Assembly: GCF_003386095.1 (NCBI RefSeq)
Contig: NZ_QREG01000004.1
Span: forward strand, 248,001-312,000
Origin: Marinoscillum furvescens DSM 4134
GTDB lineage: Bacteria > Bacteroidota > Bacteroidia > Cytophagales > Cyclobacteriaceae
Direction of reading: 5' to 3'
Length of the DNA: 64,000 bases
Shown here: one piece after another, positions 1 through 9,624 of the stretch
How positions within the stretch are numbered: position 1 is the first letter of the stretch
How the letters are laid out: the number at the start of each line of letters is the position of its first letter
Program-made: the position numbers and the translations under genes
The notes under the pieces: model-generated
Told to the model about the DNA's origin: nothing
Database searches by the model: none
The model's input: only the letters and a program-made list of their open reading frames with translations

Positions 1-1569
1 GCTGACGGGCCACTTTCTTTCTGTGAAGGAGGAAGCGTGACACTTACAGCAAATACAGTCGGTACGTACACGAACTACAGATGGTATAATGGCACTACAG
101 GTGATTACCTAGGGGTGAATAGTCAGACTGTAACTGTAGAAGAGTCTGGTAACTATACGGTTCAAGTAGCTAATGTACCTTTCACTAATACGGGTGGTTG
201 CGTGAGCTCTTCGTCAAATGCTAAGGTGGTGACTGTTTATCAGGATCAGGAACCAGCGCTTGACTGGGATATCAGTACAAGTACTCAGGTTTCTAATTTG
301 AAGGATGGAGAGATTATAGAGCTTTGTTCTTCTAATAGTAACTACCTTGATGTAGATGGAGCTTCTGGCTATTATACATGGTATTTAGATGGTTCTGAGA
401 TTGGGACAATTGGTTCTAGCACTGATAGACTCAAGATCACTCAAAGTGGAACTTACTATGCTGAGGTATCTCAGATATACGGTGGTGCTAACACAAATGC
501 TTGTGTTTCTACCACAAACTCAGTTGTAGTTATGTTTTATGATCAGCCCGATGCAGTTACAATTAGTGCATCTAATTCTACGACTTTTTGCGAAGATGAA
601 GTAGATGTTACGCTTACAGCTGATGCTGGCGCTGCTTTCTATCAGTGGAGAAGAAATGGTGCCGATTTAGGAGAGCCTGTAACTTCCAATACTTTGCATG
701 TGACTCGAGAGGGTGAATATTCGGTATTCGCGATAGCCTATGACGATGGCTGTTACAGTGAGGAGTCAAATGTGATACTTATTGAGGATATTGACAATCC
801 GAATGCAACCTCTTTGAGTTATAACTATGAGGCATCATGTGATGGCGGGGTTGTTATTGAGCTTTTTAATACCCAACCTGAATTTAGTTACCAACTTGTA
901 GATGAAGTGTCTGCTCAGCCTATAGGTAGTGCTGTGATTGGTGCTTCTGGGTCTGTGTTTATTAACGTAGCAGATGCGAAAGAGGAGTTTGATTTCGATA
1001 TAGAAATCACATATGCTGATGGTAGTTCTACATGTAGCTACTACTATGATGTTTCTTGGAATGTCGAGCCAAATGCGGTTGTTCTTGAACTAGAGGGAAT
1101 TGAGCTGACTGCAGTTATTTCGGGTTCCAATACCGGTGAAATTCGTTGGTACAGAAATGATGTGGAATTGGTCAATAAGAGAGGTGATCGATCTATCGTA
1201 GTATTGGATGCTGCTACATATCAAGTAGAAGTTGAGTATTACGAAGGATGCGTTGTTACTTCTAATGCGATCGATATTTCTTCTGAAGGACGTAAGGGTG
1301 CATCACTAGCAGGCAACCAAATAGTGGCCAACACCTATCCAAATCCATCAACTAAAGTTGTGAATCTGGATATACCTGGTGATGAGTTAGGAACTGTGAA
1401 TGTTCAAATTTTCACCCTTTCAGGTCAAATGGTTCTTTCAGGGAATTTTGAGAAAAACTCAGACCAGTTTGTTCAGTCTATTGATATTTCTGAGCTTGGC
1501 GCGGGTATTTATAACATGACCGTGAGTCAGGGAAACAATATTGAAAACATCAGAATCGTTAAACAATAA
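1..1569 (+). CDS. Secreted Ig-like repeat protein with T9SS type A sorting domain, 5' end outside the window
   Basis: The reading frame is open from the first base, so the true start lies upstream. At least three Ig/PKD-like repeats are visible, each with a Cys near the start, a central Trp-Tyr or Gln-Trp followed by a short turn and Gly, a Ser/Glu-Gly-x-Tyr strand, and a closing Gly-Cys. The last ~80 residues hold the YPNP motif followed by alternating hydrophobic strands, ending in a basic IRIVKQ tail. That is the Por secretion tail (type A CTD), which is cleaved after export through the type IX system and attached to the surface. Function beyond a surface or adhesin-like role cannot be inferred. 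A lipoprotein gene follows five bases after the stop, so the two may be co-transcribed. Confidence 0.85.
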   Translation, partial: ADGPLSFCEGGSVTLTANTVGTYTNYRWYNGTTGDYLGVNSQTVTVEESGNYTVQVANVPFTNTGGCVSSSSNAKVVTVYQDQEPALDWDISTSTQVSNLKDGEIIELCSSNSNYLDVDGASGYYTWYLDGSEIGTIGSSTDRLKITQSGTYYAEVSQIYGGANTNACVSTTNSVVVMFYDQPDAVTISASNSTTFCEDEVDVTLTADAGAAFYQWRRNGADLGEPVTSNTLHVTREGEYSVFAIAYDDGCYSEESNVILIEDIDNPNATSLSYNYEASCDGGVVIELFNTQPEFSYQLVDEVSAQPIGSAVIGASGSVFINVADAKEEFDFDIEITYADGSSTCSYYYDVSWNVEPNAVVLELEGIELTAVISGSNTGEIRWYRNDVELVNKRGDRSIVVLDAATYQVEVEYYEGCVVTSNAIDISSEGRKGASLAGNQIVANTYPNPSTKVVNLDIPGDELGTVNVQIFTLSGQMVLSGNFEKNSDQFVQSIDISELGAGIYNMTVSQGNNIENIRIVKQ

Positions 1570-1574
1570 CAATC

Positions 1575-1997
1575 ATGAAAAGCATATTAAATTATCTAAT
1601 CATAGCAGGGATGGCAGTATTTGCCATCTCCTGTGCAGAAGTAGCAGATCCCTCTCCAACTAATATGTCATATGGAGATTGGGAAGTAGAGGAAGTTTAT
1701 GTCAACGGACAGGCTGACCCTAATGGGTACAGTGGATCTACTTTCGAAAGACTTACGTTGGAGCGTGATGGTAGTTTTATTCTTGTTGATAACAATGAGT
1801 TAATCTTTGTTGGAAACTGGGTTGCGACTGAAACTAGCCTTACGTTGACCTCTGACGATGGTTCAGTATTTGACTACCAGATAGTGTACCAAACTTATGA
1901 GAAGCTTCACTTACTGCAGACGATATCTAGTCCTACAGCAGGTGAGATAACGATTCGTTATTTAATGAATAAAGACGGTAATGCGACTACTTATTGA
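1575..1997 (+). CDS. Small lipocalin-like lipoprotein
   Basis: A 140-residue protein with a type II signal peptide: a Lys at position 2, a hydrophobic core and an Ala-Ile-Ser-Cys lipobox with the lipidated Cys at residue 20. The mature part has the WEVEEVYVNG-type opening and the later GNW and YLMNK strands that recall the lipocalin-like domains common in Bacteroidota lipoproteins (inference from pattern only). No catalytic motif is visible. It starts 5 bases after the stop of the T9SS cargo gene and is followed by a strong terminator, so it is the last gene of that transcript. Confidence 0.7.
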   Translation: MKSILNYLIIAGMAVFAISCAEVADPSPTNMSYGDWEVEEVYVNGQADPNGYSGSTFERLTLERDGSFILVDNNELIFVGNWVATETSLTLTSDDGSVFDYQIVYQTYEKLHLLQTISSPTAGEITIRYLMNKDGNATTY

Positions 1998-2053
1998 CAA
2001 CTGATTATTCAAGTCAGAAATAGATAAAGTAATATTTTAAGCAATACTCACAC

Positions 2054-2087
2054 AAAAAAACCCGATGGAATCCCATCGGGTTTTTTT
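2054..2087. terminator. Bidirectional intrinsic terminator
   Basis: An A7 run, an 8-bp perfect stem (CCCGATGG/CCATCGGG) with loop AATC, then a T7 run. It sits between the convergent lipoprotein and acnA genes and can serve both. Confidence 0.9.
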
Positions 2088-2107
2088 AGGTCTTATCGTT
2101 AGTTAAT

Positions 2108-4840
2108 TCAGTCTTTCAGGAAGTTTCTCAGTACGTAGTGAAGGATGCCTCCATGCTTGTAGTACTCCACATCCACACCAGAGTCGAGTCTCACTTTTGC
2201 CTTGAATTCGATCTGATCTCCACCGGGCTTAGTAGCTGTTACATCTACTTCTTTGCCAGGAGTTAGATCACCTAGCCCTGTGATATCAAAGGTTTCATTC
2301 CCTTCCAGGCCTAAAGTGTCCTGACTTTCACCTTCCATAAACTGCAAGGGCAATACACCCATTCCTACCAGATTGGACCGGTGGATACGCTCGTAACTTT
2401 CGGTAATTACCGCCTTTACGCCGAGCAATGTGGTGCCCTTAGCTGCCCAGTCTCTGGACGAACCCGAACCATATTCTTTACCACCTATCACCACAAGAGG
2501 GGTGTTGTCTTGCTGGTACTTCATGGCCGCATCAAATACAGTCATTTCCTCACCGGTAGGATGATAGAGGGTCCATCCGCCTTCTTTGCTGGCCAGTTTG
2601 TTTTTGATCCGCACGTTGGCAAAGGTTCCACGCATCATCACCTCATGATTTCCGCGTCGCGAACCATAAGAATTAAAATCCTTTTGTGCTACACCATGCT
2701 CGGTCAGGTACTGTCCGGCAGGGTGCTCAGGTAAAAACTTGCCTGCAGGCGAAATGTGGTCTGTAGTCACCATGTCGCCAAGCTGGAGCAATACTTTTGC
2801 TCCTTTGATATCTTCAGGCTCGGGTACTTCTTCAGAGATGTTTTTAAAGAATGGTGCCTCTTGGATATATGTGCTGTTTTCGTCCCATTCATAAATATTT
2901 CCTTTTGGCGCTTCGAGGGTCTGCCAGGCTTCATCTCCATCAAAAATGGTCTCGTAGGTGCGTTTGTAGTCTTCTGGAGTTACCACCACATCCATAATTT
3001 CATTGATTTCCGCTTGAGAAGGCCAGATGTCTTTGAGGTAGACATTTTCACCATTCGAATCCATACCTAATGGCTCATTATTCATGTCAAAATCCATGCG
3101 ACCAGCAATAGCATAGGCTACTACCAGCATAGGAGAGGCAAGGAAATTCATTTTGATGTTTGGGTGGATTCGAGCTTCGAAATTTCTGTTTCCAGACAAT
3201 GCAGAGCAAACCACCAAATCATTCTCAATTACGGCTTTTTGAACCTCGGGCATCATGTCTCCGGAGTTACCGATACATGTGGTACATCCATAGCCCACAG
3301 TATGAAATTTCAATGCCTCCAAATAGGGCAGTAGTTGTGACTTGGTGAGGTAGTCGGTCACCACACGTGAGCCAGGTGCCAGCGAGGTTTTCACCCATGG
3401 TTTTACATTGAGTCCACGTTCTATAGCCTTTTTGGCTACAAGTCCAGCGCCTATCATCACACTGGGGTTGGAGGTGTTGGTGCATGACGTGATGGCAGCA
3501 ATCACCACGGCACCATCAGAAAGGTTGTACTGCAGGTCGCCACGTTTCATCGGAATGCTCTTGATACCGGTTTCCACCTTTACTTCCTCAGCGGGCTGGC
3601 CACCTTCGTATGCCCAGCTACCTGTACGGTCTTGTATGGGGATGTAGGTGCGGCTGTGAGATTCTTTTAATAGAGATATCACCTGCTCCTTAGCATCTCG
3701 CAGCAAGATTTTGTCTTGTGGGCGCTTTGGTCCGGAGATGGTAGGCTCCACAGTAGACAAGTCGAGCTCTATGACATCAGTGTAGGCGATCTCATCTTCT
3801 GGATTTCTCCAAAACAAGTTTTCCTTAGCATAAGCTTCTACCATGTCTACGTGCTCCTTAGGTCTGTTGGTCTTGAGCATGTAGGCCAAAGTCTGATCAT
3901 CGATAGGCCAGTGCGTATCCGTACAGCCAAACTCTGGTGACATATTGCTGATCGTACCTCTATCTGGTACTGTAAGGTGCTCCAACCCCGGGCCAAATAT
4001 TTCTACCATTTTCCCTACTACTCCGTAATCCCTAAGGAGCCTGGTTACCGTCAAAACCAAATCCGTAGAGGTGGCTCCTTCGCGCATTTTGCCGGTGAGC
4101 TTCAAGCCAATGACCTGTGGCAAAATCATATAGATAGGTTGACCCAGCATAGCGGCTTCCGCTTCTATACCGCCTACGCCCCAGCCAAGCACGCCAATTC
4201 CGTTGACCATGGGTGTATGTGAGTCGGTACCCACCAGCGTATCAGGAAACAGGTAGCCATCTCGCTCTATTACACCTTTGGCCAAATACTCAAGGTTTAC
4301 CTGATGGCAAATTCCCATGCCTGGAGGTACTACGCCAAAGTTTGAAAATGCTTGCTGACCCCATTTTAGGAGTTTGTAGCGCTCTTCATTGCGTTCGTAT
4401 TCCAGATCTACATTTTTACGATAGGAGGATTGGGTGCCAAAAAACTCAACCATAACGGAGTGATCGATGACCATATCCGCAGGCACTACGGGATTGGTTT
4501 TTGCGGTGTCTTTACCTTTACGAGCTACCTCAGACCGAATGGAGGCAATGTCTACCACGGCAGGCACACCAGTAAAGTCCTGCATGAGGACACGCGCTGG
4601 TGTGTAGGGAATGTCTTTTTCGCCGGCTGTCTGATGCCAGTTGAGCAGTGTTTCCAGATGCTCTTCAGTGACCGCAAAATCATCATAATTTCGGATGGCG
4701 TTTTCCAGCAATATGCGAACGGCATATGGGAGTTTTTTTACTTCAGGTCGTTTCTTGGACAACTCCCTCAGTGAGAAGTATTTGTGAGTGCCAAGCGGTG
4801 TGTTTAGTTCTTTTTCGATGTTAAAAAAATCCTGTGGCAT
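2108..4840 (-). CDS. acnA: Aconitate hydratase AcnA
   Basis: Interconverts citrate and isocitrate in the TCA cycle with a [4Fe-4S] cluster. The protein has the DSHT substrate motif near residue 205, the first cluster Cys in SCTNTSNPS near residue 451, and the second and third in GCTTCIGNSG near 517 and 520. The C-terminal swivel domain carries GSSRDWAAKG. From Met at 4840 it is 910 residues, normal for the AcnA/IRP1 family. The frame stays open 59 codons further upstream (to 5017), but that stretch has no family similarity and I reject it. Divergent from acnB and ends against a bidirectional terminator. Confidence 0.95.
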   Translation of the reverse strand: MPQDFFNIEKELNTPLGTHKYFSLRELSKKRPEVKKLPYAVRILLENAIRNYDDFAVTEEHLETLLNWHQTAGEKDIPYTPARVLMQDFTGVPAVVDIASIRSEVARKGKDTAKTNPVVPADMVIDHSVMVEFFGTQSSYRKNVDLEYERNEERYKLLKWGQQAFSNFGVVPPGMGICHQVNLEYLAKGVIERDGYLFPDTLVGTDSHTPMVNGIGVLGWGVGGIEAEAAMLGQPIYMILPQVIGLKLTGKMREGATSTDLVLTVTRLLRDYGVVGKMVEIFGPGLEHLTVPDRGTISNMSPEFGCTDTHWPIDDQTLAYMLKTNRPKEHVDMVEAYAKENLFWRNPEDEIAYTDVIELDLSTVEPTISGPKRPQDKILLRDAKEQVISLLKESHSRTYIPIQDRTGSWAYEGGQPAEEVKVETGIKSIPMKRGDLQYNLSDGAVVIAAITSCTNTSNPSVMIGAGLVAKKAIERGLNVKPWVKTSLAPGSRVVTDYLTKSQLLPYLEALKFHTVGYGCTTCIGNSGDMMPEVQKAVIENDLVVCSALSGNRNFEARIHPNIKMNFLASPMLVVAYAIAGRMDFDMNNEPLGMDSNGENVYLKDIWPSQAEINEIMDVVVTPEDYKRTYETIFDGDEAWQTLEAPKGNIYEWDENSTYIQEAPFFKNISEEVPEPEDIKGAKVLLQLGDMVTTDHISPAGKFLPEHPAGQYLTEHGVAQKDFNSYGSRRGNHEVMMRGTFANVRIKNKLASKEGGWTLYHPTGEEMTVFDAAMKYQQDNTPLVVIGGKEYGSGSSRDWAAKGTTLLGVKAVITESYERIHRSNLVGMGVLPLQFMEGESQDTLGLEGNETFDITGLGDLTPGKEVDVTATKPGGDQIEFKAKVRLDSGVDVEYYKHGGILHYVLRNFLKD

Positions 4841-5248
4841 GGTTTCTTCAGTTAATGTGGTTGAAATATTGCTAAGTAACCGGTTTTGGTGTTTTTCATT
4901 TATGCTTACTGATATAAACCGATCATAGCGCATTGTGTTCCATAGAATTAGGATATTCTTGAGCAGCCTCCAAAACGACCAATAGTCCATAGAAATTGAT
5001 TTTAACGAAATGCTCAAACATTTTTAAGATTTAAATAACTTTGGCCACCGTATCTAGATGGCCTTAAACAGGCGCGTCAGTAAAGACTTACCATCCAATT
5101 ACAAATGAGAAGCCAGTATATGGAGCAGCTGGTTTTCAATTTTTTTGCGTTCCTACGTGGACTGCATTGGGTTTGGGTCAATTACTGAGGGATGATAGAT
5201 ACGACAATTGAGGTAAATTTGCCTTTAATACTGAAATGACTTCCTAAT
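4841..5248. other. acnA-acnB divergent intergenic region
   Basis: About 400 bases with no gene I can support. It must hold the promoters of both aconitase genes. On the plus strand TAAATTTG at 5214-5221 fits the Bacteroidota -7 box TAnnTTTG and would put the acnB start about 6-7 bases downstream; no convincing -33 box sits 19-21 bases upstream. No clear operator or riboswitch was seen. Confidence 0.4.
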
Positions 5249-8026
5249 ATGAGCATGTACAACGACTACATCAAAGAGATTGAAGAACGAAAAGGTCAGG
5301 GGCTTCACCCGAAACCGATTGATAGTGCCGAACTACTAAGTGAGATCATTGAGCAAATCAAAGCCACCGATCATGAGCATCGGGAAGATTCGCTGAAATT
5401 TTTCATTTATAACACGCTACCAGGTACAACACCTGCGGCCGGAGCTAAGGCCAGGTTCTTAAAAGAAATCATCTTAGGTGAGTCTGTTGTAGAGGAAATC
5501 ACACCTGAGTTTGCCTTTGAGCTGCTATCTCATATGAAAGGTGGGCCATCTATAGAGGTTCTGCTAGACCTTGCACTTGGTGAGGACGAAGCAATCGCCA
5601 GAGATGCTGCCGAGGTACTGAAGACACAGGTGTTTTTGTATGATGCAGATTATGATCGTTTAAAAACTGCCTTTGAGAATGGCAACGCCATAGCTAAGGA
5701 GTTGTTGGAAAGCTATGCCAAAGCAGAGTTTTTCACCAACCTACCTGAAGTACAGGAAGAAATCAAAGTGGTTACTTTCATAGCTGGCGAGGGGGATATT
5801 TCTACAGACCTCTTGTCTCCAGGAGCTGATGCGCATTCGCGATCGGATCGTGAGCTTCATGGTCAGTGCATCTTTGAGCACAACAAAGAAAAACAGGCAG
5901 AACTTAAAGCTCTGAAAGAGCAACACCCAGACAAGCGCGTGATGCTCATTGCTGAGAAAGGCACCATGGGTGTCGGTTCGTCTAGAATGTCAGGAGTAAA
6001 CAACGTAGCACTTTGGACGGGTATTCAGGCAAGTCCTTATGTGCCTTTTATCAACATAGCACCGATCATCGCAGGTACAAACGGTATTTCTCCAATCTTT
6101 CTCACTACTGTGGGTGTGACCGGAGGTATCGGTATCGACCTCAAAAACTGGGTGAAAAAGACCGACGCGGACGGAAATGTGGTAGTGGATGAAAATGGCG
6201 AACCGGTGCTGGAAGAAGCTTACTCAGTAGCGACTGGTACAGTGCTAACGATCAATACCAAAAAGAAGAAACTATACAATGGAGATCAGGAGTTGATAGA
6301 TATTTCGGCTTCTCTCACTCCGCAAAAATTAGAGTTTATCAAAGCTGGAGGCTCTTATGCCGTGGTATTTGGTAAAAAACTGCAAACTTTTGCGGCCAGC
6401 ACACTAGGCATCGAGGCTCCGGTAGTGTTTGCACCGTCTAAAGAGGTGTCCCACGAAGACCAGGGGCTAACAGCTGTAGAAAAAATCTTCAATAAGAATG
6501 CCGTAGGAACTACTCCTGGCAAAACATTGCATGCCGGATCTGATGTGCGCGTGGAAGTAAACATTGTGGGATCTCAGGATACTACAGGCCTCATGACCGC
6601 CCAAGAGCTTGAGTCTATGGCTGCCACGGTGATTTCGCCAATCGTAGATGCGGGCTATCAGTCGGGTTGTCATACTGCGTCAGTTTGGGATAAAAAAGCA
6701 CAGGCCAATATTCCAAAGTTGATGAAGTTTATGAACGACTTTGGCATGATCACTGGTCGTGATCCTAAGGGCGTATATCCTGCCATGACCGATGTGATCC
6801 ACAAAGTACTAAATGATATAACGGTAGATGATTGGGATATCATAATCGGAGGGGATTCGCACACGCGTATGTCCAAAGGTGTGGCCTTTGGTGCTGATTC
6901 GGGTACCGTGGCATTGGCGCTCGCTACAGGTGAAGCTTCTATGCCGATCCCTGAGTCAGTAAAGGTGACGTTTAAAGGTGAAATGAAGCCATACATGGAT
7001 TTCCGTGATGTGGTGCATGCCACACAGCAGCAAATGCTGAAGCAGTTTAGCGGTGAGAATGTCTTTCAAGGTAGAGTGATCGAAGTACACATAGGTACGC
7101 TTACTGCTGATCAGGCCTTTACATTTACCGACTGGACGGCTGAGATGAAAGCCAAAGCTTCGATTTGTATTTCTGAAGATGAAACACTCATTCAATCACT
7201 GGAGATAGCAAAAGGCAGAATCCAGATTATGATTGACAAGGGGATGGACAATGAGCAGCAAGTGCTTCAAGGGCTCATCGATAAGGCTAACAAGCGAATT
7301 GCAGAAATCAAATCTGGAGACAAGCCGGCCCTTACACCTGATGCCAGTGCCAAATACTTTGCTGAAGTAGTGGTAGACCTGGACGTGGTAGGTGAGCCTA
7401 TGATTGCCGATCCGGATGTAAACAATGAAGATGTATCTAAACGATATACACACGATACCATCCGACCGCTCTCTTATTATGGAGGTAAGAAAAAAGTAGA
7501 TCTAGGTTTCGTAGGTTCTTGTATGGTGCACAAAGGTGATATGAAGATTTTGGCACAAATGCTGAAAAACATCGAAGCTCAGCACGGTAAGGTGGAATTT
7601 AAAGCGCCATTGGTGGTAGCTCCTCCTACTTACAACATCGTGGATGAGCTGAAAGCCGAAGGAGACTGGGAAGTATTGCAAAAATACTCAGGCTTTGAGT
7701 TTGATGACAATGCCCCCAAAGCTGCAGCTCGTACCAAGTACGAAAACATGCTTTATCTGGAGCGTCCTGGATGTAACCTATGTATGGGTAACCAGGAGAA
7801 AGCGGAGCCTGGAGATACCGTGATGGCTACTTCTACTCGTCTATTCCAGGGACGTGTGGTGAAAGATTCAGATGAGAAAAAGGGTGAATCATTGCTTTCA
7901 TCTACACCTGTGGTGGTGCTGTCCACCATATTGGGTAGAACTCCTACTATGGAGGAATATGAAGCAGCTGTGCAGGGTATAGACCTGACCAAGTTTGCTC
8001 CTTCAAAGCGTAAGCTTGTTGCTTAA
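5249..8026 (+). CDS. acnB: Bifunctional aconitate hydratase 2 / 2-methylisocitrate dehydratase AcnB
   Basis: Second, structurally distinct aconitase. An N-terminal helical HEAT-like domain (about residues 1-160) and the swivel domain precede the cluster domains, the order typical of AcnB and unlike AcnA. Visible motifs are GCHTASVWD near residue 472, GGDSHTRMSKG near 534, the first cluster Cys in GSCMVHKG near 757, and the other two in GCNLCMG near 841-844. At 925 residues it is somewhat longer than the E. coli enzyme, largely through a charged helical insert around residues 650-690. Start is Met at 5249 or the next in-frame Met at 5255. AcnB can also act in the methylcitrate cycle; no prp genes are in the window. 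Confidence 0.95.
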   Translation: MSMYNDYIKEIEERKGQGLHPKPIDSAELLSEIIEQIKATDHEHREDSLKFFIYNTLPGTTPAAGAKARFLKEIILGESVVEEITPEFAFELLSHMKGGPSIEVLLDLALGEDEAIARDAAEVLKTQVFLYDADYDRLKTAFENGNAIAKELLESYAKAEFFTNLPEVQEEIKVVTFIAGEGDISTDLLSPGADAHSRSDRELHGQCIFEHNKEKQAELKALKEQHPDKRVMLIAEKGTMGVGSSRMSGVNNVALWTGIQASPYVPFINIAPIIAGTNGISPIFLTTVGVTGGIGIDLKNWVKKTDADGNVVVDENGEPVLEEAYSVATGTVLTINTKKKKLYNGDQELIDISASLTPQKLEFIKAGGSYAVVFGKKLQTFAASTLGIEAPVVFAPSKEVSHEDQGLTAVEKIFNKNAVGTTPGKTLHAGSDVRVEVNIVGSQDTTGLMTAQELESMAATVISPIVDAGYQSGCHTASVWDKKAQANIPKLMKFMNDFGMITGRDPKGVYPAMTDVIHKVLNDITVDDWDIIIGGDSHTRMSKGVAFGADSGTVALALATGEASMPIPESVKVTFKGEMKPYMDFRDVVHATQQQMLKQFSGENVFQGRVIEVHIGTLTADQAFTFTDWTAEMKAKASICISEDETLIQSLEIAKGRIQIMIDKGMDNEQQVLQGLIDKANKRIAEIKSGDKPALTPDASAKYFAEVVVDLDVVGEPMIADPDVNNEDVSKRYTHDTIRPLSYYGGKKKVDLGFVGSCMVHKGDMKILAQMLKNIEAQHGKVEFKAPLVVAPPTYNIVDELKAEGDWEVLQKYSGFEFDDNAPKAAARTKYENMLYLERPGCNLCMGNQEKAEPGDTVMATSTRLFQGRVVKDSDEKKGESLLSSTPVVVLSTILGRTPTMEEYEAAVQGIDLTKFAPSKRKLVA

Positions 8027-8042
8027 TTAGTAGATGCTTTCT

Positions 8043-8065
8043 CCGAAAAGCCATTGGCTTTTCGG
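8043..8065 (+). terminator. Hairpin after acnB
   Basis: Perfect 10-bp stem CCGAAAAGCC/GGCTTTTCGG with loop ATT, 16 bases after the acnB stop. There is no T run directly after it, so it may stabilise the 3' end or work with the terminator just downstream. Confidence 0.6.
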
Positions 8066-8079
8066 AATAATATACAATC

Positions 8080-8112
8080 AAAAAAGCCTGATGAATTTCA
8101 TCAGGCTTTTTT
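8080..8112. terminator. Bidirectional intrinsic terminator
   Basis: A6, 9-bp stem GCCTGATGA/TCATCAGGC with loop ATT, then T6. It separates convergent acnB and the acyl-CoA reductase gene. Confidence 0.9.
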
Positions 8113-8113
8113 G

Positions 8114-9112
8114 TTATAACTCGGTTAGAAACTTCATAGTGTCCACATTGTCGGCATAGTCTGTCACCTCAGGGAGCTGTGCCGTGCCAAATGGGATGTG
8201 ATCTTTGCCTACGATGCACTGGATTTTGTTTTCATAGCCGGCAATAACATCACGTAGCTGGTTGGTGTCAGAGTACTCCTGAGCATAAAGCACAGAAATG
8301 GGGGAGACCAGTTCATCTGTTTGTGTAAAGAGTAAAAACCCATTATCAAGATGGTCTTTGCCATTCACCAGGTAGATGGATTTGTGGTAGTCGTAATTGT
8401 TGCGGTATTTGAAGTGGTCACCTACAGATTTGTAAGACTCTATCGCTTCAAAAAAATCCTGAGGATTATAGCCTTTGGGTACGAATAGTTTAGATACGTT
8501 TCGGCAACCAAGTCCAAAATACCAGAAGATGTCTTTGCCTAAGGCCTCTAGTTCTTCGCTGGTTTCACTTCCGTCAAGAATCGCTATGGAGGTGCGGTTT
8601 TTGCGTATGATTTTTGGGTGGTCTTTGAAGTAATACTCAAAATAACGTGCCGTATTGTCACTGCCGGTGGCTATCAACGCTTCCACATCATTGAGACGCT
8701 CGCGTATTTCTAGTTGAGCAGCCAGGTCTGGGGAGATCTCCGTGAGCCAGTTGATCAATAGTTTCATCAGGTACTCGTCCTGACTACTTAGTTTTATTGC
8801 GGCTTTGTGTCCGGATATAAGTACACACAGCAGATCATGAAACCCCACCAGCGGGATGTTTCCCGCCATGATGATGCCCACTACTTTGGCAGTTTTCGGC
8901 GTAAGGTTGTTATAGTTGGCTACCCAGCTTTCTAGTTTGGGTTTTTCCAATAGATAAGCAACTCCATCCAGCGCACGCTTCACATTGTCTTCAGTAAACC
9001 ACTGGTTATGGTTTTTCGCCCTGAAGGCGTGATCTTCAAGAGATTCTCTTGAGATATTTTTGATTTTATCACCTAAAATTGAAAAAGCTTCAATTCTTTC
9101 TGCAAGTGTCAT
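8114..9112 (-). CDS. Acyl-CoA reductase, LuxC family
   Basis: A 332-residue protein of the LuxC/acyl-CoA reductase family (PF05893), a branch of the aldehyde dehydrogenase superfamily that reduces acyl-CoA to aldehyde with NADPH. The probable catalytic Cys lies in FGLGCRNVSK near residue 203; the GIIMAGNIPLVGFHD segment near residue 80 matches the nucleotide-binding strand-turn of the family. No luxD or luxE partner is present, so bioluminescence is not suggested. In Bacteroidota this gene is commonly beside a ferredoxin gene, as here (divergent, start to start 84 bases). The physiological substrate is unknown. Confidence 0.85.
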   Translation of the reverse strand: MTLAERIEAFSILGDKIKNISRESLEDHAFRAKNHNQWFTEDNVKRALDGVAYLLEKPKLESWVANYNNLTPKTAKVVGIIMAGNIPLVGFHDLLCVLISGHKAAIKLSSQDEYLMKLLINWLTEISPDLAAQLEIRERLNDVEALIATGSDNTARYFEYYFKDHPKIIRKNRTSIAILDGSETSEELEALGKDIFWYFGLGCRNVSKLFVPKGYNPQDFFEAIESYKSVGDHFKYRNNYDYHKSIYLVNGKDHLDNGFLLFTQTDELVSPISVLYAQEYSDTNQLRDVIAGYENKIQCIVGKDHIPFGTAQLPEVTDYADNVDTMKFLTEL

Positions 9113-9130
9113 GGAATTGTTACGTTAATA

Positions 9131-9161
9131 TTTGCACGCAAACTTATTGTAGATAATTTTG
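9131..9161 (+). promoter_or_regulatory. Bacteroidota-type promoter for the ferredoxin gene
   Basis: TTTG at 9131-9134, a 19-base spacer, then TAATTTTG at 9154-9161, a full match to the -33/-7 consensus of Bacteroidota housekeeping sigma. Predicted start near 9168, about 29 bases ahead of the ATG. It overlaps the control region of the divergent reductase gene. Confidence 0.55.
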
Positions 9162-9184
9162 TTAGCTGTTGTTGTACAACATAA

Positions 9185-9541
<357 letters not shown>

Positions 9542-9550
9542 CAAAATATC

Positions 9551-9577
9551 AAAAGCGGGCTCTGGCCCGCTTTTTTT
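9551..9577. terminator. Intrinsic terminator after the ferredoxin gene
   Basis: AAAA, 7-bp stem AGCGGGC/GCCCGCT with loop TCTG, then T7, nine bases after the ferredoxin stop. Confidence 0.9.
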
Positions 9578-9601
9578 GTATTAAGGTCTGGTAGATCAAC
9601 A

Positions 9602-9623
9602 CAAAGGAGCTGCGGCTCCTTTG
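9602..9623 (-). terminator. Hairpin at the 3' end of the DUF58 gene
   Basis: 9-bp perfect stem CAAAGGAGC/GCTCCTTTG with a 4-base loop, one base beyond the DUF58 stop codon. The following T content on the minus strand is weak, so termination may rely on the ferredoxin terminator read from the other side. Confidence 0.5.
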
Positions 9624-9624
9624 C

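Noticed and set aside
4841-5017. N-terminal extension of 59 codons in frame with acnA
   Set aside because: No aconitase similarity, and Met at 4840 gives the normal family start and length.
8114-9112. Bioluminescence (lux) locus
   Set aside because: The LuxC-like reductase has no luxA, B, D or E beside it.
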